A DNA stretch of 64,000 nucleotides from Panicum virgatum (GCF_016808335.1 NC_053141.1:18917756-18981755); one strand, 5' to 3'. Shown: positions 48,500 to 60,243, numbered from the stretch's first letter. The notes: generated by a model from the sequence alone, not told the origin. A program made the numbers and translations.

Positions 48500-49288
48500 T
48501 CATTGCTTAACCATTGCTCTTGCGAGGGAGACTCGGATCTTGTTAACCATGGCGTATAATATCATCAACTCATCGTTCCGCACTGGTCGTGGATCATCTC
48601 TTGGAAAGAGAGTGATAGCCACCCACTTGTGCATCAAACGAAGAGTTGAATTTTGAATGTCAAAACACTGAGGTACAAACTTGCCATGAACAACTTGACC
48701 TGAAATCAAACCCCAGAACTCATGTCGATCAAAACCGCGGCAAGCTTTTGTGAGGGAAACTGGCAAGCAAGCGCTAAAACCAAGGAGGTGGCTGAAATTT
48801 CTCCAATTAAAATAGCGTTCAACTCCAAAAAGTTGGAAAGAAACACCGCCGTCCACCTCCCGAAGAGTGCAAAGAAATTGGATGGTGAGGAGACGAGAAC
48901 CATTCTCCTCAATGGGCACAAAGTCATCCCATCCAACCGCATGCCAAACACGAGCGAAGTCAACGTCCATACCTGTTTTCTCGAGAAGCTCCGGATCGAA
49001 GGCTCTGGTATGACCAAAGCTTCGATTCTTGATCATGGCGTAGGCTTGACGCTCGCGGTCGTCTCGCAAGTCGAGGTACGGTGCATCATCTTCATCTATT
49101 TCCATGTCCTCGGCTTGTGGTTCTGTAGCTTGCTCCTCAAATTGTTCTTCTTGCTCATAGTCCACCGTTGTCGGTGTTGGTGTAGGTTCGGGGGAATGAC
49201 AAGAGCTCGACTCACCCCGTGAATGGGATGAGCCTAACCTCGTCATCCTCTTGAGAGCTCTGGTTATCTTCCATCCTGCACCCTTCAT
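48500..49288 (-). CDS. Athila ORF1 (env-position) protein, 262 residues
   Basis: The frame opens MKGAGWKITRALKRMTRLG and has an acidic Ser/Pro/Glu-rich stretch (residues ~20-75). The conserved Athila ORF-1 region follows: AYAMIKNRSFGHTRAFDPEL, FARVWHAVGWDDF, LLTIQFLCTLREV, FSHLLGF and HKWVAITLFPRDD. The frame is intact to its stop, though full-length relatives extend further, so the C-terminus may be cut. The family (Pfam ATHILA) lies where retroviral env would be; no signal peptide or membrane span is evident in this part, and the function is unknown. It is oriented with gag-protease upstream. Confidence 0.8.
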   Translation of the reverse strand: MKGAGWKITRALKRMTRLGSSHSRGESSSCHSPEPTPTPTTVDYEQEEQFEEQATEPQAEDMEIDEDDAPYLDLRDDRERQAYAMIKNRSFGHTRAFDPELLEKTGMDVDFARVWHAVGWDDFVPIEENGSRLLTIQFLCTLREVDGGVSFQLFGVERYFNWRNFSHLLGFSACLPVSLTKACRGFDRHEFWGLISGQVVHGKFVPQCFDIQNSTLRLMHKWVAITLFPRDDPRPVRNDELMILYAMVNKIRVSLARAMVKQ

Positions 49289-49416
49289 GCTTACAACAAG
49301 AACGAACAGGAACGAACGAGAACAACTCGATTCGGGTTACGTTAGTGAAATGAAAATGAAACTCTTACCCAAAAGTTGTTCCTCCAAGTGTGTAGGCAAT
49401 CTTGCAGCAAAGAAAT

Positions 49417-49442
49417 GAGAGAGAGAGAGAGAGAGAGAGAGA
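49417..49442. repeat. (GA)n microsatellite
   Basis: 13 GA units lie in the leader just upstream of ORF1 on the minus strand. Confidence 0.9.
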
Positions 49443-50228
49443 TTTCTTGCAATCAATCTTGAGCCAAAATCCAATGAAAACCCAATCAAGAATGTATGAG
49501 ATGGATTGAGAGTGAAGAGGGTGAGCATGAGAGCTCCTCACCCCTCTCTCGGCCTCTATTTAAAGGGAACTTGGCGAATGCACCTGAGGAGAAGCCAGGC
49601 ACAACGGTCATAGAGCCGTTGGAGGAGGTGGGGCTCAAGAGCCGTTGGCCCTGGTTCGGCTGACCTGTGGGATCGGCTGGCCCCAAGGTAGGCCCCTGGT
49701 GCCCCCCTTTGGCCAGATGCTTCCTCAATGGCTATAAACTTTGAAATTCTGGTGCATGCTCAGAAGTTTGCTCGAAAAGATGTTCAAACTATTTTCCAAA
49801 GGATTTTGAAACTCAAAAAATATTTTTGGTATTTTTGTGAAAAGGAAAAGTTCTAGAAAAATTCCAGCATGTAGAAAACAATTTTGAAAATTTCAAACAT
49901 GCAGTGGGAAAAATAAATGACATGAAAGAAATTGAAAAGGGAAATATGATGCAAAAGGGTAGATAAATACCAATTTACCTTTGGCAAGGGCGTGTTGTTT
50001 AAAGTCCAACGTGCACGACTCTTCTCTGATCATGCTTAAGCATCCGTCCTAGGAGGAGCAGCAACGGATTGCTGTGCTTTCTTCTCCGCCTTTTTCATTC
50101 TTGATGAGGAGGGTTGATCTTGTGGAGTTGGTATTGCTATCCCTTCAAGCATCCTCCTTTATGACTCCTTTCATGAGGCTGACCATGTTGTCCTTCTTTC
50201 GTGGTGTCACCACGACTTCTTATATGCC

Positions 50229-51065
50229 TCATGGGTTTGGCCCAAACTTGATTTTGATCATAGAGCATTGCTCAACCTTGCGCTGGAATGGGAACCTTTC
50301 TTCCTTGCCATTGATATTTAATCGGATTTCTCCGGCTCCAACATTGATTTGTGCTCCCGCAGTGCTTAGGAATGGCCTTCCTAGGATTAGTGGTGCATCC
50401 TTGGAAATATCCATGTCTAGCACTACGAAGTCGACAGGGATAAAGTAGTCCCTAACTTTTACCGGTACATCTTCTGCAATCCCTTCCGGATACCGTACCG
50501 AAGAGTCTTCTAGCTAGAGATGCATTGGGGTTTGTGTGAGGTGCATGAAGTTTAGCTTGTCGTAGACGGATTTTGGCATCACGCTGACACTTGCTCCTAA
50601 GTCACACAAGGCACGGCCAAAGTGTTGTGCCCCAATTGAACACATGATCGTGGGGCATCCTGGATCTTTCTTCTTCTCCGGAGGTTGGTTGAGTATAGCT
50701 GCGCTACACTCTTCTGTGAGCTTGACAACCTCCGTGGTGGGCAACGGCCATTTGTTGTTGATGATGTCCTTGATATATCGGGCGTAGGTTGGCACATGCA
50801 TTACGTCCAACAAAGGGACGTTAACATGTATCTTCTAGATCATCTCGACAAAACGGGTGAACTGCTCATCCACGGTTGCCTTCCGGTTACGAGTGGGGAA
50901 TGACAAAAAGCTTGTCTCAATATAATCTTGTGGAGCCGTTCCCTTTTCTGGTTCCCTGGTTTCTTCTTGTTCTGTCGGTTGCTCTTCTTCTTGGGCTGCT
51001 GATGCTTTTCCTGCATGGTTAGGGTGTGGTGGATCACAAGTGGACTTACCACCCCTCGTAGTCAT
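50229..51065 (-). pseudogene. Athila gag C-terminus and aspartic protease with two in-frame stops
   Basis: One frame runs through but is cut by TAG at 50835-50837 and TAG at 50514-50516. The protease has ALCDLGASVSVMP (the D-L-G-A active-site variant used by Athila) and the partner LILGRPFLSTAGA motif. At the second stop the family usually has Gln, fitting CAG-to-TAG. Upstream is a Glu/Thr-rich linker. The frame ends at GPNP; RT should follow but is missing. The protein would process Gag-Pol. Confidence 0.82.
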
Positions 51066-51233
51066 CGCTTTTACATTCTCGGAGACAGGAACGGAAGCGG
51101 CTATTTGAGCAAGAAGAGATTCAAACTTTTAATTGAAACTTGACTGATTTTTAAGCGTGGAAGACAACATTTCAATCTTTACATTTAAACTTTCCAGGGT
51201 TTTATCGTTGGCTAAGAGCTTTTTATTTATATT

Positions 51234-52391
51234 TTACTTAATTTTAACTTGGCCAAGAACAAGCTCTCTTAAGGGAGGTCGGTTCGAATTGAAATTCGAA
51301 TTGAAAGAAGGATTATAATTATTACCTCCCTGGAATGGTGGACGTGGCTGGTTCCACCCCTGGCCTCCTTGCTGAGGACGGTACCCATTGTTGTTGTTGT
51401 TGAGGTATGCGCAGTCTTCACGGGTTTTGGGGCAGTCGTTCCCTGAATGTCCATCATTGCCGCAGACTTCGCACGTGAAGTGCGAACCCATGGCGTATAT
51501 GGGAGCATGGATTTGTTGCTTGCTCCCTTCCTCCATCTTCTTGATGTGGAGGTCCAGTTTCGCGGCAATCATATCCGTCTCCTTGATGGTATGCATGCCC
51601 TTCGTGTGGGGTTGGAGTCGTTCATCGCTCCACCCCTGATTGGAGACCATCTTCTCGACCAATGCTTTGGCATTAGCTATGGTCAGGTCGAGGAAGGCTC
51701 CTCCAGCAGCAGCGTCGATGTTGGCTCTGGATGTTGTCATGAGCCCGTTGTAGAAGCTTAGTAGGACGAGCCACTCGTCCATGCCGTGGTGGGGATAGGC
51801 CAGGATGTATTCCTGCAGCCTTTCGCAAGCTTCTGGGATGGATTCCATCCCTGTCTGCTGAAAACTTGAAATCTTCCCGCACAGGGCATTTGTTTTGCCC
51901 AGCGGGAAGAACTTTGCGAGGAATGCCTTGGAGCATTTGGCCCAGGTGTCGATGTCCTTTTCCTTGTAGAACCATTGTTTCGCCTTCCCCAGTAGGGAGA
52001 AGGGAAACAAACGAAGCTTGATAACATCGGTGGTGACACCCCGTATGACTATGGTGTCGAGGTGCTCCAGAAAGTTCTGCAGATGTGCATTGGCGTCCTC
52101 ATTTGGCTTGCCACAGAATGGGCTAGCCTGCACCATGTTGATGAGGCTGGATTTCAGCTCGAAGTTCATGCCCCCGATATTGATGTTGGCTCCAGTAGCC
52201 ACATTATCGGTGGAGGGGACGGAGAACTCACGGAGAGTCTTTTTAGCCATAGCCTCAATAGCAAGTGGTGCTTCTGAGATGGGTTCCTGTGCCGGGAGAA
52301 TAGTGAGAGGAGGAACGATGCAAGGTCGTGCCCTTCTCACGAGCTTCTCTAGATTGTCTGTGTAGTTTCCTAGCAGGGAGAAACTAGTCAT
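51234..52391 (-). CDS. Athila gag polyprotein, 385 residues, intact frame
   Basis: From the ATG at 52391 the frame shows an N-terminal leader, the capsid core (MVQASPFCGKPNEDANAHL, PFSLLGKAKQWFY, KAFLAKFFPLGKTNAL) and an ACERLQEYILAYPHHGM block. The CCHC knuckle CEVCGNDGHSGNDC (about residues 307-320) follows, then an Asn/Gly/Gln-rich RNA-binding tail. Length and order are usual for Athila Gag. Its relative at 27234 is broken. It lies 130 bp after the primer-binding site and would assemble particles and bind genomic RNA. No stop or frameshift is seen. Confidence 0.88.
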   Translation of the reverse strand: MTSFSLLGNYTDNLEKLVRRARPCIVPPLTILPAQEPISEAPLAIEAMAKKTLREFSVPSTDNVATGANINIGGMNFELKSSLINMVQASPFCGKPNEDANAHLQNFLEHLDTIVIRGVTTDVIKLRLFPFSLLGKAKQWFYKEKDIDTWAKCSKAFLAKFFPLGKTNALCGKISSFQQTGMESIPEACERLQEYILAYPHHGMDEWLVLLSFYNGLMTTSRANIDAAAGGAFLDLTIANAKALVEKMVSNQGWSDERLQPHTKGMHTIKETDMIAAKLDLHIKKMEEGSKQQIHAPIYAMGSHFTCEVCGNDGHSGNDCPKTREDCAYLNNNNNGYRPQQGGQGWNQPRPPFQGGNNYNPSFNSNFNSNRPPLRELVLGQVKIK

Positions 52392-52523
52392 ACACTACCC
52401 CTGTCTTTTTTAAAATCAAAAATAAAAGAAGACATAAAGTGACATTAGCCTGAAAGAGTAATGACTATATCCTGAGTACAAAGCCTAGATTAATATCAGC
52501 ACAATAACTTTATTCACATCCAT

Positions 52524-52540
52524 CCCCGGCAACGGAGCCA
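52524..52540 (-). promoter_or_regulatory. Athila primer-binding site
   Basis: The minus strand reads TGGCTCCGTTGCCGGGG, two mismatches from TGGCGCCGTTGCCGGGG at 27080. A degenerate second copy (TGAGGCCGTTGCCGAGG) lies 64 bp further on (about 52598-52614), next to a second possible LTR end. Confidence 0.75.
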
Positions 52541-52548
52541 GAAATGCT

Positions 52549-53503
52549 TGTTGGCATTTCTTAAGTTGATACCGGGTTTGCGAAGACCTCGGCAACGGCC
52601 TCAGAAACGCATGTTGGCAGTCCTTAGTGCAATCACTAGAAATGAGAGCGCCGAACCCATCCTAGTAACTGCACCCAAGGGGTGCCACTCTCGTGGTATA
52701 ATCTATACAATTACAGATGGATCCGCAAGCACACGGATATACCATTGTAGCATTTCACCCGAAGAGTAAGGGTATCGTTATTTATTTGTTTCCCAAAGGA
52801 TGGCAGTGGCAAAGATACTGTACTTAACATTAACCATGACATTGTGCCTCAGGCAATAGGCAAAACTCTAACAGGGGTAAGTCCTGGTAAAGAAATAAGC
52901 AAGGGTAATGCGACACAGCACACAACCACACTCCAAGAGGAAGGAATAAAAGAGAGAAATGACAGAACAAAGGACTAATCTATCCTACGTTAAGTCAGCT
53001 GGAGGTTAGGCTAGGTTAGATGTCCTAGTGCTTCTATCCAAAGCTGGGGTCATATTAGGACATAGTTAGGACTTAGGTATGCAGGTGCCAGGAAAATGGG
53101 ATAGCGGGGAGAAGGTCCCGCACCGGAGTACATCCAGTTCCGTTATCTCTTTGCATGAACTCCTACACCGAACTCGAACGTCGGGAAGTACACTAAACGC
53201 AACACAGCTGTTACGCCGGACGGATAGGGCTGTCACCACCTGCCATCTACCCCAGTCTCACCGTGGAGCACGGTCATATTCGAAGGATCCCGCATACCCG
53301 AGCACCACGCTCGTGCATGAAGTCACTACCCTAGCATCCCCGGGTCTCCCACCCTTCGGATGGACAAGTAAAACGCTAGAGCAAGTCCGAAAGCACAACG
53401 AACCCCTATCCGTACCCGGATCATCTGGCCTAACCAAGACCTCAGCATAACTCATGAACGAACTAACCAAGACCTTAGCATAACTCATGAACGAACCTCC
53501 CGT
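52549..53503 (-). repeat. 5' LTR of Athila-type element, outer part deleted
   Basis: Matches 44645-45440 in order, including GTCCTTAGTGCAATCACTAG, GGATAGCGGGGAGA and CATCCCCGGGTCTCCCACC. It ends abruptly at about 53503, before the part that holds the GT tract and promoter. The inner boundary is either 52549 or 52612, since TGTTGGCA occurs at both. Near the break a 33-bp unit (TAACCAAGACCTCAGCATAA...) is tandemly duplicated at 53431 and 53464. Confidence 0.8.
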
Positions 53504-53867
53504 TTTTTAGGTTAGGATCGATTTGCACCCACATAGATTTGGGATTTTTTTATAGGGATGATGGATTTGGGCATCTACTGTAGCTAGGGATTTGGGTTTT
53601 TTCTATTGTATCAGATTACTAGAAGTAGTTTAGATCTATATTGTGCTATTGTATGTAGCAATTTTAGAGAATGTAATGTCGATTTTATGTGGCAGATTGG
53701 ATTTTTCTTATTTTCGTGTGCGGATTATATGTATTAGACTCTATTTGAATGTGTGGATATTAGCCTCTGTATTAGAATCAAGTTGAATATGTGATTATTA
53801 GCATCTGTCATGTGTATCATTGACGAGGAATAATCAGTTACAGTGATTAATTTAGTTGAATGTAGTA
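53504..53867. other. Intron- or leader-like DNA between Athila break and the LARD
   Basis: The segment is T-rich with GATTTGGGATTTTTTTATAG and GATTTGGGTTTTTTC, like grass 5' UTR introns. GGAATAATCAGTTACAGTGATTAAT near 53827 is partly repeated on the other side of the LARD at about 61950. That shows the LARD sits inside a previously continuous segment. Confidence 0.4.
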
Positions 53868-53872
53868 GCTCT

Positions 53873-55638
53873 TGTTGACGCAAAAATCAACACACTGGAA
53901 TCCGAGGGCAAGTGTTCGCCGAGTCACGGAAAATCAACCAAGCGTGCCAGTCAGTTTGATCATTCAACAGACAAGGTGAAAATAATTCTTCTAAGGTCAA
54001 AGGGGATCGGCCAATCAGGCCGATTTCATCCTGGCACTAGTAGCGATAACAGCACAGTGGAATAAAGCATGATAAATGAATAATCGGCCATGATAGATGA
54101 ATAGCAGCACAGTTCGCCATGAGGCCGATTTCCAACATCTCGATGAGTATAAGCAACTCATTGATTCTCCGAAATACATTTATGCAATTAATGATAATAA
54201 AGGAGCTATCGGCTAAGAAGCCGATAGAAAATAGAGTGCCATTGGACTTTTAATCCACCATGAACAGGACCATAAGCCAATAATGCTTCGACTAACATTA
54301 CCAAAAGTATTTCTAGATGAAACAACAACGATGCGCCAGGAAGTTGCAGTCTAGAAATACTACTAGCAAAAGATTAATCTAATCTCATCAGCCAATAGAT
54401 CTATCCACAATAGAACTCGTTCCCGACAACACTTGAGAAACAGCCAAGATTAAGATGCAACAGGCTATTGAACAATCTATCATCTATTTTATCAAAATAA
54501 AGCTAATTAAATCAATCTGAACAACAAGACGATAGATTAACAATAAATCAGCCGATGCAATCTTACTCAAGGCTAGAATAATTATGATTCTACCACATCT
54601 AGCAAGAGATAACGCTCACAAGATAGGGCAAAATCGATAACTGGTGAATACCGTAGATCCAAACAGAAGCGAATGTGCCGTCGGCCGGAGATCCAAGATA
54701 CTCGTGGATAAGAACCAGATTCAACGACAGCGATGCGCCCGGAAGTTGAGATCTGGGATACCCGGCAACTTGTAGGTGAATCTAGACGAAACCACAGCGA
54801 TGCACCCGGTGGTTAAAGCCTAGAACTCCTGGTAGACGAAGACCGCGACGAACTGGAGATCGAAGCGATGCAGCCTAGCTTGCTGAAGAACTCATCAGAA
54901 ATCTACATTACTACTACTCTTAGGGCAGAAAGGTAAAGGTAATTGAGAAAGTAAATTGTTTTGTATTGGTCGTGTGACAAACCTTTTACAGAGACTAGGG
55001 TACATATTTATACGGTAAACTAACTTGGCTCACAAGCAAAATCTAAGCTAACAAGAAAATATTAAAATACATAGACTCCAATTTTCTATTCGTGGGATCC
55101 TTGCTAATTAAGCCCCTCGCCAATCCGTCCGTGTAGAGATTGATCACCATACTAATCATCCTGGACTCCTCCCGTGCGGCACCTTTGCTTTCTTATTTTA
55201 ATCAATCATCATCCTGCGCACATGCCAAACGCTTCCTTTCTTTATTTAATCTCCTTTTGCTCACGCGTGGTGGCCCTTCCTTTAATCTTGCCTCTTTATT
55301 CATTCTGATTAGCCTGCCACGCATGTACTACTTCCACATGCATCTTTCATTATTCACGGGTTCATCGGCACCACATCTTTTACTAATAAAATATCCGGCC
55401 ACGATCCTAACCACACTTGATTAACTAGAGCTCTTCATGTGATATAATCTGATATGTGCATGCAAGTCTTGTTAGCTTCCTCCTCTTGCCTTCACATGTC
55501 GATTCCACATATTTGCATACTCAGCTCTGTCGGCAACTGTCAATGCATATCAGCTTCCCTGTTGATACTCTGTCACACTAACAGCCGATTGCTTCATAAT
55601 TCAGATTACATCAGATTTACCAAAATCTGGTGTCAACA
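53873..55638 (-). repeat. 3' LTR of LARD-like element (1766 bp)
   Basis: Plus-strand ends are TGTTGACGCAAAAATC and AATCTGGTGTCAACA. It carries a minus-strand TATA box (CCGTATAAATATG near 55003-55016). Compared with the right LTR there are few substitutions and about 90 bp net of small indels, notably a ~60-bp segment at 54140-54200 missing from the other. Confidence 0.9.
54306..54824. other. Three hairpins with conserved apical core CAGCGATGCGCCCGG in LARD LTR
   Basis: Hairpin 1: stem 54306-54317 with 54350-54361, 12 perfect pairs, plus inner CAAC/GTTG. Hairpin 2: CCAGAT 54715-54720 with ATCTGG 54751-54756, plus CAAC/GTTG. Hairpin 3: TCTAG 54781-54785 with CTAGA 54820-54824, plus AACCAC/GTGGTT (54790-54795, 54809-54814). 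The apical sequence is nearly constant (A[A/C]AGCGATGC[G/A]CCCGG type) while stems differ yet stay paired. The same set recurs in the right LTR (about 60626-61143), and a fourth form is at 55893-55938. Confidence 0.7.
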
Positions 55639-55655
55639 TAAGCCCCCCAGTTTCA
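55639..55655 (-). promoter_or_regulatory. Polypurine tract of LARD-like element
   Basis: The minus strand reads TGAAACTGGGGGGCTTA immediately before the TGTTGACACC start of the 3' LTR. Position and purine content fit plus-strand priming. Confidence 0.75.
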
Positions 55656-58600
55656 GAGTATGAATGTTTCATGCTTCGAAACTCTGTAAATCCAATGCCT
55701 CAATCTGTCTGATCACTTAATGGACTTGAGACTTCGGCTTCTGTGGTACTGCTCTTTCATAGCCGATGTCCTTCTTCAATTCTTTTTACCAGAATTTAGC
55801 CGATGTCTTCATTCAAATACTTCATCAAAATTTATAGATAGGCTGATGCTCCCAATATGTCAGCCACAAGACTTCAACAACTGACAGGTGATTCTACGAC
55901 CAACGACAGCGATGCACCGGGAAGTCGGAATACGTAGATTCAGCACCGTGCGATTGAAACTCGTAGCTCGCCGAAGATTGGAGACGATGTAGCTCAGCTT
56001 ACTTGAAAGAAACACCTGTCATATGAAGACCGTGATGAACCGGAGATCATGACAAATTTTTGATAGTCTTTTCGTAGCCGATGATCCTCTTCAAGTTGTG
56101 ATCGTCAGTTCCTGCTGCTCAATAATAACCATCGGTCTTTTGACTTCTTGCATCGGGAGTTTTGTTACCGTCTTTATGCGTCTTTATGGCGTCACCTTAA
56201 CTCGCGCCGGCTTGCATCTCGGGAGCAGGAACTATGCTCCCACGATGGGTGGAAGACTTCATGCCTCAATAGCCGATTTGTTTGCAGGCCAGACTCTTCA
56301 ATCGGCTATCCCTTTTAATTTATTCCACCGGCTATCATACAAAAAAGCCACAGTAGCCGATGAAAGAATTCAAGAGCTACTCCCCCGGCTCTTATATCCT
56401 TGTAGCACCATGGTGGTACCTCCGCCATTCAGTATGCGGGTAGCATCGTCAACTATATCGGCACATCTGGTTGTAAATGCAGCGATTGGGTTGTGATGAA
56501 TTAATGGCACTGCTACTCCATCGCCGATGCAGACGACACGATCCGCAGCATTACAGAGGGCCATCGGCCAAGAGATGCAAACTTTTATGGGTAGAGTCCT
56601 GACTGAATCCGTCGCTGTAGACCAGACTCGAACAGGTGGTGTCCTGGTCAATGGGTTCTGCTTAGCTCACGGGATGAATAAATCGAAGTGTATTTCTTCT
56701 CTGCCTCTCTTCCGTGACAACCAAAGTATTTGGCAAATATTTCGCCCTGCTTGAAGACAACACCACTGGCCGCATCATTGAAAACTCCTCTCAACAAGTC
56801 TGTCATCATCCTGGTAGAAAACTCGCAGCTGGTCTGGTCCCAGCATCTTTGTATCAAGGTCGACAACATAAAGCCCATGAGACCCAGGAGAGAATAGCCG
56901 GTAGGTCATTCAATGAAGAAATTTCTACGTAGACAAAAACCCACCAACCGGCTTTAGTAAATAATGAAAAGCATGTCCTCGGAGAACCTCAGCTCTGAAC
57001 AGAAGGAAAAGCGACAACTTGAGTCGAATTAAGCCTAGCTGATGACGCCAAAAAATTTATCCGAAGGACCAAGAACTGCAGAAATTTTCCAGGTCTTTTA
57101 TCTAGCCGATGTATATTTTCCTCATAGAACTTGCACCAATCAGTGTTATATTTATCGGCTTTGTGTCATATTCAGATCATGTATACTGAGCTCTCCTGAA
57201 TATGTGCTGAGCTGCCTGATATATAATTATGCAGATAGCCGAATTCTCTATCGGCCTTGTAATGCTATGATCAGTTCATCACCTCTAAATTGATAGCCGA
57301 TGCCCCCGGGACACACATCCAGAATTGGCTACTGGAACTAATCGGCATGGACATCGGCTCCATTAGTAGCCTCGTTGGCTTTTGATGATAACAGCAGCAT
57401 CAATCAGCCGATACTCCCAGATTCCAGCAGATTAATTCTTAGCTGATTGAGACATCTGATCGGCTTTTTAGTATTATAACTTGCTCTGGCTGAATGGTTT
57501 CGATAATCAGCATTGATGGTCCAGCCAATATATGAATCGTTCTTCTCAGACAATATAATCATAAAGGCTGATACAATCAAAACAACCAATGCACTTCACG
57601 CCAATCGGGCCATTGATCCATTCTACACCAATGCACTCATAAAGCTCAGAGTCGTTGATGCAGACGACGTGCTTTTTACCTCCACCTCTTATTACTCGTG
57701 AGCTTGATGGTTTGATGCTGACTTCACTACACATTTAACTCTGGAGAATACCATCGGCTAATAATTGACTGCACGGAGCGTCATGATGAGGTAATACATT
57801 TTTCTCCAGAAAGCCGATGAAAACACACGGACGTGTCCATTAATGTGGGTCAGCCCCACCAAATAAGAAACTTCAGGCACCAAAATGAACAGCAACGTTA
57901 CTTTAAATTATTCCACTCTCATCAGCTAACATCATGAAAAAGAGCCGATGAGATAAACCTGATGCCCAAGTCTTCTTTAGAGGTCGACGGTGCTATTTGG
58001 GACGTTCACGCTCCAGAAGAACGAAAATTCTAGTAGCCGATAGCTTTTATCAGCTTTTAATTATTAGTGGAATAAAAATATCTTGCGAGTTAACCAATCC
58101 TACTCTGAGAAAGAATATTGGCGCAGACCCCCTTTTTTTATTTCTTCCATGTCTTTCCCTTTTTAGTCGGAGGTATAGAGATCACAGGCCAGTACAGGAG
58201 GCTCCTTGTACATAGTGGCGATCATAGCTCATCCCACACCTGCGCCGGCAGAAAAACTGTCGAGGATCAACATGACGCGGTCGTTGGTGAAGCCCATGAG
58301 CAGAGCATCAAGAAAAAGACGCGTCCACAAAACAACGGTGACCCGGTGACCGGTCCATTCATCTCACTTCATCAGAAGCCTGACATCTGATTCTGGAACT
58401 GACCAAGAAATCGAGTAAATCCACCAACAGATTATATTGTCATTGCTTCTGAAGTAATCGGCTCCATAATAACCAGCCAAGCCACAAGCTTTGAACATAC
58501 GCATGCATGCATGCATATGTGTGATACAATTTAGTAATGACTAAAAGCTTCATGCTTTGAAATTAATAGCCGATATAATAATGCTGACGAAACTCCATAC

Positions 58601-59098
58601 TATATAAATCAACTTGAACAAACCAGAGTTTCCACATGAAGGAAGGATTTGCGCATCAGCAGTTTATGAGCCGATGGAGAAAAGGAGCCAATCAGCTTAT
58701 CGGCTATGCACCTGCCGATTTTTTTTTCTTTTTACCAATGAACTAATCGGCTATACAACAGCCGATTTTATTATTACTTTTTCTTCCACCAATAATCAGT
58801 TATTGGCTTTCTAGGACACCCATGAAGCAACTGCCACTAATACATCACTGATTCTTTGAGCCGATATGCACAGCAAGCTCTCACCTTAAACTATCGGCTT
58901 CATTTATACCTTCATTAGCTATTCTGGTCGTATGGCCTCCAATCATTAATTGGTCTTCTAGTCCTCACACTGGTCTGAATATTACTTCTGAATGTATCGG
59001 CCAATGCCGCAAGTTGACTATCCTCACGTATCCAATGGAAGCGCAGATCGGCTAATGCCCAAACTTGGACCATCGGCGGCATATCATTGGCCAGAGAA

Positions 59099-59474
59099 CA
59101 TGGTTGGAAATAGCCCGTTATAGTTTCGCTATAGCCTGCTAATAGCTTTTTAGGAGATCTACCGCTACGCTATACAATATTTGTCCGCTATATCCGCTAA
59201 AGGAGGTTTTATGAGATTTAGCTATGCTAAATGTCCGCTAAATAGGTTTTTGTGAGACTTAGCAGCGCTAAATGTCAATTGGGTACTATTGGGTAGTTAA
59301 GAGACGTATTAGACTCAAATTTTAGGTGTTAGACCAACAATACTTATAATTTGTATGAGATTATTTATTATTTTATCATTCCGCTAAATGAATTAGCTTT
59401 CCCCCGCTATAGCTATTTTATAGTTTTTAGAGAAGATTGCCGCTAAATTTCATAGCCCGCTATTTCCAACCTTA
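59099..59474. mobile_element. hAT-type MITE nested in the LARD, with 8-bp TSD
   Basis: Termini are CATGGTTGGAAATAGCCCG and GCCCGCTATTTCCAACCTTA, inverted repeats of about 18 bp. CCAGAGAA flanks both sides (59091-59098 and 59475-59482). Size is 376 bp; AT-rich, no coding. The 8-bp target duplication and YARNG-like terminus fit hAT. It contains no GCCGAT motif, unlike its host element. Confidence 0.85.
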
Positions 59475-60220
59475 CCAGAGAATAATACTATATGCCTCCT
59501 GTTGCCCATTAATCTTCTACAGCTGAGAACAGGGCAGCCGATGAACTAGCCCCACAACTCCATCGGCTATACTTGTTATTGGCAGCAGAAACTAAACAAC
59601 TAGTCTGCCATGTTTTCTGTAGCGGTTGATGTGCATGCTGCCGATTTGATTAAACAAATGAATCCACATGCGATTCCTCCATAAATGGTCCGGCACCAAA
59701 TCTATCTGAGTATACCTGGATAAATCTGCATGCTACGAACTTCTTGTATACCTGGATGCATGCATCGGCCAAAGAGTACTCAGAGGCGCATGCACTGCTC
59801 TCCACCACAAGCGCTGATGTAGCCCTGCCTATGTGTTCCTCCACAGTACCAACCCTGATTGACAGCGCCAATGATCCGAAGACTGAATCATGGTGTTTTT
59901 CTTTGGCGATTACAGGTCAAGGTACCCGGCCGATTGTTTGACAATTTGTATGTGATAAATCCAGGAAGTACAACTGAAGTAGTCACCAATTCAAGAGCCG
60001 ATACACGATACTGATCTAATCGGCTGCTCAACAATTGACAAAATGATACTCTTCTAAATTGTTTGTCAATGTCCCCGAGATATATATTTAGAACTGGCCA
60101 TTCGCAGACAACAAGCAAGGACATCAGTTTCTTTGATTAAAACCTCCATGGTGACTTTTTCTAAGATATATGGGCTCAAATACCACCAGCTGGATCCACA
60201 GCGATATTCAATTTAATTTA

Positions 60221-60243
60221 GTCCCACCAGACGTGTCAAAAGA
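60221..60243 (-). promoter_or_regulatory. Primer-binding-site-like sequence of LARD-like element
   Basis: Directly after the 5' LTR end (minus strand) comes TTTTGACACGTCTGGTGGGA. It resembles the GGCACGCCCGGTGGGAC motif I recall from grass Tat elements, with several mismatches. The complementary tRNA is not assigned. Confidence 0.5.

Noticed and set aside
48722..49222. 166-codon plus-strand frame
   Set aside because: Antisense shadow of the intact Athila ORF1; no domain.
56098..56496. 132-codon frame in the LARD interior, longest there
   Set aside because: No recognisable domain, biased by GCCGAT repeats, and no matching frame elsewhere; length is within chance.
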